Below, piece after piece: positions 60,768 to 64,000 of a DNA stretch of 64,000 nt. The DNA is from SABI01 sp963677695 (GTDB lineage: Bacteria > Spirochaetota > Spirochaetia > Sphaerochaetales > Sphaerochaetaceae). The DNA lies in contig CAXXUJ010000001.1 of the NCBI GenBank assembly GCA_963677695.2, forward strand, positions 1,302,001 to 1,366,000, in the 5' to 3' direction. The position numbers were made by a program, and so were the translations under genes. The notes beneath the pieces are model-generated. The model saw nothing but the letters and a program-made list of their open reading frames with translations. It searched no databases and was not told where the DNA came from. How positions within the stretch are numbered: the stretch's first letter is position 1; each line of letters begins with the position of its first letter.

Positions 60768-60917
60768 TGTCTACTTGTAGAAAAAATATTGAAAACAAAC
60801 AACGGGTTATGTCCACTTTTATAAATGCTAAATAGGATAAAAAAATGGATATGTCTACTTTCAAAAACAAGAGACAAAAATAAACACTTTTGGTGTCTAT
60901 TTTTCTTGACTTCTGCA
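60768..60917 (+). repeat. TGTCYAYTT repeats at 42-bp steps at the IS right end
   Basis: TGTCTACTTGTA, TGTCCACTTTTA, TGTCTACTTTCA and TGTCTATTTTTC begin at 60768, 60810, 60852 and 60894, exactly 42 bp apart. Only the first 12 bases of each unit are conserved; the spacers are AT-rich and diverged. The last unit is part of the 32-bp end sequence also seen at 59499-59530. Confidence 0.75.
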
Positions 60918-60928
60918 TTCTGATACCC

Positions 60929-61056
60929 AATAAGTTCATTTTCGTGAGAATCTGCTGAATAATAATCTCATTTTCGTGAGAAATTGCTCGTTAATAATCT
61001 TATATTCGTGATAATATCGTTGATGATAACGTCAATTACTTGTAAAATGATATCTG
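60929..61056 (+). repeat. Four tandem 32-bp repeats before the DUF4143 ATPase gene
   Basis: Units begin at 60929, 60961, 60993 and (degenerate) 61025. The common core is AATAAT-C-TCATTTTCGTGAGAA, in which CTCA and TGAG form a small dyad. Together with the 42-bp repeats this fills the 330-bp stretch between orfB and the ATPase start, in which I see no gene. The array ends 12 bp before the ATPase ATG. Confidence 0.8.
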
Positions 61057-61067
61057 GAGGTGGTGTG

Positions 61068-62414
61068 ATGGTGTTCAAACGTAAATTGTATGATCAGCTC
61101 CTTCAGTGGAAGAAGGAACAGGGAAAGACGGCACTCCTTATTGAAGGTGCGAGACGCGTTGGTAAAACTACTATCGTAGAAGAATTTGGACAGAGCGAAT
61201 ATGCCTCATACATTCTGATAGATTTCAGTATAGCCTCTGATGAGTTGAAATCGATTTTTACTCAATATGCATCCAATCTGGATGAATTTTTCTTTTTCCT
61301 CACAACATTGACAGCTGTGCCTCTGCATGAAAGAGAGACTCTGATAATTTTTGATGAAGTTCAACTATTCCCTCCCGCACGTGGTCTCATCAAACATCTC
61401 GTGAAAGATAATAGGTACGACTATATAGAGACGGGCTCACTTCTCTCCATAAAAAGAAACATAGAAGGTATCTTGATCCCTTCCGAAGAAAGAGCTGTTT
61501 CCATGTATCCTCTGGATTTTGAAGAATTCTGCATTGCGGTCGGACAAGAAACACTGCCGAGCGTGATAAGAGATCACTACAAAGCGCTAAAACCCTTAGG
61601 ACCTCTCCATGCACACATCATGAAGGTTTTCCGTGAGTACTTACTGGTCGGAGGTATGCCTCAAGCTGTTTCTGAGTTTATAGAAACAAAAGATTATACA
61701 CGTGTTGATAGGATAAAACGGGATATTCTCAGGTTGTATAGGAATGATATTGTAAAATATGCGAAGGGTTATGAATCCAAAGTGCTGAGGTTATATGAGG
61801 ATATTCCTTCACAGCTCTCCAAGCATGAAAAGAAGTTCAGGCTTTCCTCAATTTCTAAAGATGCGCGTTTCAGGGAATATGAAGATGCCTTTATGTGGTT
61901 GGAAGATGCTATGATTGTGAATACCTGTTTTAACGCTGATGATCCCCAGCTGGGGCTGTCAATGTACAAGGATCGTCTGACCTTAAAACTCTACATGGCT
62001 GATACGGGCCTTCTGATAAGTCATGCGTATGATATGACCGATCAGATGCATCAGGTTGTAGCAGAGAAGATTGTCGCTGATAGACTCGATGCCAATCATG
62101 GGATGATTTTTGAAAATATTGTAGCCCAGATGCTGAGGGGGAAGAGCCGAAAACTGTACTTCTACTCTAGAAAGGACATGAAGAACAGTGAAAATACTAT
62201 GGAGATTGATTTTCTCATTATTGATCCGGAAAATCCAGTAAAGATATCACCAGTAGAGGTGAAATCAGGAAAACGCTATTCCTCTTCTTCTCTGAGTAAA
62301 TTCTCCAGAAGATTTGGAAGCAGAATTGGAAGGCGGTTCCTTCTGCATCCGAAAGATCTCATGATCAAAGATGATGTGTATTATCTTCCGGTTTATATGA
62401 CAATGTGTCTGTAA
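61068..62414 (+). CDS. AAA+ ATPase with DUF4143 domain
   Basis: A 448-residue ATPase of a family common in host-associated and environmental bacteria but without an assigned function. Walker A is IEGARRVGKTTIVEEF near residue 22, Walker B is LIIFDEVQLFP near 95, and YIETGSLLSIKRN and VSMYPLDFEEF follow as in AAA_14. The C-terminal DUF4143 part ends in a nuclease-like stretch, EIDFLIIDPENPVKISPVEVKSGKRY. That resembles the PD-(D/E)xK core (Glu-Val-Lys). GGAGG lies 8 nt before the ATG at 61068. The repeat array directly upstream is probably its control region. Confidence 0.85.
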   Translation: MVFKRKLYDQLLQWKKEQGKTALLIEGARRVGKTTIVEEFGQSEYASYILIDFSIASDELKSIFTQYASNLDEFFFFLTTLTAVPLHERETLIIFDEVQLFPPARGLIKHLVKDNRYDYIETGSLLSIKRNIEGILIPSEERAVSMYPLDFEEFCIAVGQETLPSVIRDHYKALKPLGPLHAHIMKVFREYLLVGGMPQAVSEFIETKDYTRVDRIKRDILRLYRNDIVKYAKGYESKVLRLYEDIPSQLSKHEKKFRLSSISKDARFREYEDAFMWLEDAMIVNTCFNADDPQLGLSMYKDRLTLKLYMADTGLLISHAYDMTDQMHQVVAEKIVADRLDANHGMIFENIVAQMLRGKSRKLYFYSRKDMKNSENTMEIDFLIIDPENPVKISPVEVKSGKRYSSSSLSKFSRRFGSRIGRRFLLHPKDLMIKDDVYYLPVYMTMCL

Positions 62415-62441
62415 CGTCCGTATCCCAGAATTAAGAAAGAA

Positions 62442-62470
62442 AGAGGGAGGGGCACTATACCCTTCCCTCT
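62442..62470 (-). terminator. Terminator after oppF
   Basis: AGAGGGAAGGG and CCCCTCCCTCT (minus strand, 62470-62460 with 62452-62442) form a stem with one G-U pair, followed by TTCTTTCTTAATTC. It ends the oppDF transcript before the ATPase gene, so oppA is not read from it. Confidence 0.75.
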
Positions 62471-62491
62471 CTATTTCAGCAGCTGCTGTCC

Positions 62492-63505
62492 CTATTCATA
62501 CAGGAAGCAGGCAACCTCGTGATGTTCGTCGATTCTCTTCATCTCGGGGATGTTGCTCTTACACTTGTCCATCCGTGAAGGGCAGCGGTCATAGAAGTAA
62601 CAGCCATGCCTTTCCACGTTGGGTGAGGGTACATCTCCTGTCAGTATGATTCTCTTCCGTTTCCTCTCGATCACCGGATCAGGGATCGGCGCCGCCGACA
62701 GCAGTGCTTTCGTATAGGGATGGAGAGGATTCTTGTATAGGTCCGCCGAGCGGGAGAGCTCCATGATCTTCCCAAGATACATCACAGCAACCCTTGTGCT
62801 TATATACTCGATGACAGCGAGGTCATGAGCGATGAAGATGTAGGTAAGGCCGAACTCTTTTTGCAGGTCATGGAGGAGGTTGAGGATCTGTGACTGGATT
62901 GATACGTCAAGTGCACTGACCGGTTCGTCTGCAAGGATGATCTTCGGATTGAGGGCGAGTGCGCGGGCGATCCCGATTCTCTGTCTCTGTCCGCCGCTGA
63001 ACTCGTGTGGATAGCGGTTCTTGAAGGCGCGGTTGAGTCCGACCCTTTCCATCAGTTCCTCGACTCGATTCTCTATATCGGCCTTGCTCATCGGGGTATC
63101 AAGCATGCCTCTTTTCTTATAGATCTCGAGCGGTTCGGCGATGATCGTTCTCACTGTCATTCTCGGATCGAGAGAAGCATAGGGGTCCTGAAAGATCATC
63201 TGCAGGTCTTTTCTTGCCTGCAGGGTATTCTTCTTCGACGCATGGATGAGATCAAGTCCGTTCAGGACGACTGAACCGGAGGTGGGGGTATAGAGCTGGC
63301 TGATGGCACGGACAGTGGTCGATTTGCCGCAGCCGCTTTCTCCAACGATTCCCAAGGTCTCTCCAGGCATCAGGTCGAATGAGATGCCGTCAACGGCTCT
63401 CACTGCACCCACCTGCTTTTTCAGAAGGAGTCCGCTCTCGATGGGGAAGTGCTGTTTGAGGTCTCTCACCTCAAGGATAGGTTTTTTCATATTCATCTCA
63501 CTCAT
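62492..63505 (-). CDS. oppF: Oligopeptide ABC transporter ATPase, OppF-like
   Basis: One of the two ATPases of a peptide importer, 337 residues. Walker A is VGESGCGKSTTVRA near residue 56, the signature is EFSGGQRQRIGIARAL, Walker B is IILADEPVSALD and the switch is FIAHDLAV. The C-terminal oligo_HPY region has NPLHPYTKALLSA and a cysteine set (GCYFYDRCPSRMDKC, VACF) that may bind an Fe-S cluster, as in DppF/OppF. The ATG overlaps the oppD stop (ATGA). Confidence 0.93.
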   Translation of the reverse strand: MSEMNMKKPILEVRDLKQHFPIESGLLLKKQVGAVRAVDGISFDLMPGETLGIVGESGCGKSTTVRAISQLYTPTSGSVVLNGLDLIHASKKNTLQARKDLQMIFQDPYASLDPRMTVRTIIAEPLEIYKKRGMLDTPMSKADIENRVEELMERVGLNRAFKNRYPHEFSGGQRQRIGIARALALNPKIILADEPVSALDVSIQSQILNLLHDLQKEFGLTYIFIAHDLAVIEYISTRVAVMYLGKIMELSRSADLYKNPLHPYTKALLSAAPIPDPVIERKRKRIILTGDVPSPNVERHGCYFYDRCPSRMDKCKSNIPEMKRIDEHHEVACFLYE

Positions 63506-64000
63506 GTCGAACTCTTCTCCTTCTCATCGGCATAGAGCCAGCAGGCCACTTCGTGGGCCTCGCCGATCTTTTTCACCGGAGGATACTTATAGGTACAGAT
63601 ATCCATCTTCTTGCTGCAGCGGGGATGGAAGGGACAGCACTCGGGAAGATCAATCACGTTAGGCGGCTGTCCTTCGATGCTGTAGAGTTTCCCGTCCTGA
63701 GCCTTGTCGAGACGGGGTACCGACTGGATGAGACCGAAGGTGTAGGGGTGGGAAGGGGATGCATAGAGTTCTTCTGTCTTCGCCTTCTCTACTATCTTTC
63801 CTGCGTACATGACACACACCGTGTCACACATCCCTGCCACGACCCCGAGGTCGTGGGTGATCAGGATGACTGCCGTATCAAGTTTCTTCGCCAGTTCATT
63901 GATCAGCTCGAGAATCTGAGCCTGAATCGTCACATCAAGTGCCGTGGTCGGTTCGTCGGCTATGAGCACCTTCGCTTCGCAGCTGAGTGCCATGGCTATC
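63502..64000 (-). CDS. oppD: Oligopeptide ABC transporter ATPase, OppD-like, 5' part cut
   Basis: The last 165 or so residues of the first ATPase of the peptide importer. They include KVLIADEPTTALDVTIQAQI (Walker B and D-loop), LITHDLGVVAG (switch), HPYTFGLIQSVPRLD and the cysteine region CCPFHPRCSKKMDIC. The N-terminal Walker A lies beyond position 64000. It is directly upstream of oppF with an ATGA overlap; permease genes oppB and oppC are expected further upstream, outside the window. Confidence 0.93.
   Translation of the reverse strand, partial: IAMALSCEAKVLIADEPTTALDVTIQAQILELINELAKKLDTAVILITHDLGVVAGMCDTVCVMYAGKIVEKAKTEELYASPSHPYTFGLIQSVPRLDKAQDGKLYSIEGQPPNVIDLPECCPFHPRCSKKMDICTYKYPPVKKIGEAHEVACWLYADEKEKSST

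Larger units (their letters stand above)
59494..60917 (+). mobile_element. Degraded IS3-like element with unusual ends
   Basis: Between two 20-bp direct repeats (TTCTGATAYCCAATAAGTTC, one mismatch) lies 1424 bp. It holds a truncated orfA, an A9 slippery run, an intact orfB and a right end with repeats at 42-bp steps. A 32-bp end sequence recurs in the same orientation at 59499-59530 and 60886-60917. That is unlike the inverted ends of ordinary IS3 elements. Loss of the N-terminal HTH of OrfA suggests a copy that no longer moves on its own. Confidence 0.75.

Noticed and set aside
60768..61056. A possible CRISPR array, given repeats at 42- and 32-bp steps
   Set aside because: The repeats are contiguous or only 12 bp long, lack unique spacers of constant length with identical direct repeats, and no cas gene is near.
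1..64000. tRNA or rRNA genes
   Set aside because: No cloverleaf-like segment with a T-arm consensus or rRNA-like stretch was noticed on reading; intergenic spaces are mostly too short.

Overview
The window looks like a chromosome segment of a spirochaete, probably of the free-living or gut Spirochaetales/Sphaerochaetales type. This is an inference. It rests on export signals ending in the spirochaetal style (SAAGSQES in ModA, LAAGGKSEE in the thioredoxin, SAAGKRE in MsrBA), on the many lipoproteins with relaxed lipoboxes and Pro/Ala-rich stalks, and on roughly 50% GC. No rRNA or tRNA gene was seen to confirm it. Genes are dense, mostly on the minus strand, and often joined by ATGA overlaps.

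Layout. 1-5 kb: a minus-strand operon for an unassigned glycyl radical enzyme, with its activase, a GntR/AraR-like regulator and an FGGY sugar kinase cut by the window edge; a promoter with a perfect inverted repeat lies in front. 5-11 kb: molybdate transporter modABC with a structured leader and paired palindromes, an Acr3 arsenite exporter and a periplasmic nucleotidase. 11-19.4 kb: aconitase, then a likely five-gene minus-strand unit (response regulator, sensor kinase, thioredoxin-like protein, DipZ-type thiol transporter, MsrB-MsrA) that forms an extracytoplasmic methionine-repair system with its own sensor. 19.4-27 kb: RsgA, a nucleoside hydrolase, a YtrA-like GntR/ABC operon with a clear promoter-operator, an acetyltransferase, arsenate reductase and a PII-like protein.

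27-40 kb is the most interesting part, a respiratory and extracellular-electron-transfer block. It holds system II cytochrome c maturation (ResB, CcsA), an 11-haem lipoprotein cytochrome interrupted by one in-frame TGA, a double-rhodanese lipoprotein, a polyprenyl diphosphate synthase, an enlarged type II NADH dehydrogenase, ApbE, two small membrane proteins resembling EetB and EetA, and a three-domain PplA-like flavin lipoprotein. This set matches the flavin-based extracellular electron transfer locus known from Listeria. Electrons would go from NADH via Ndh2 to a quinone, through EetA/EetB, to covalently flavinylated PplA outside the membrane. Here a multihaem cytochrome sits beside it.

40-49.6 kb: an AlkD-like protein, an FKBP lipoprotein, a secreted nuclease, a CPBP protease and the AddB/AddA recombination nuclease. 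49.6-58.8 kb: an AbiE-type toxin-antitoxin pair flanked by a duplicated 3' end of an aminotransferase gene, then an aminotransferase-flavodoxin-threonine aldolase-aroA operon, a MntA/HepT pair and an oligopeptide-binding lipoprotein. 58.9-62.4 kb: a PH-like membrane protein, a degraded IS3-like element with unusual repeats, and a DUF4143 ATPase preceded by 32-bp tandem repeats. 62.5 kb to the end: oppF and oppD (partial), separated from oppA by this accessory block.
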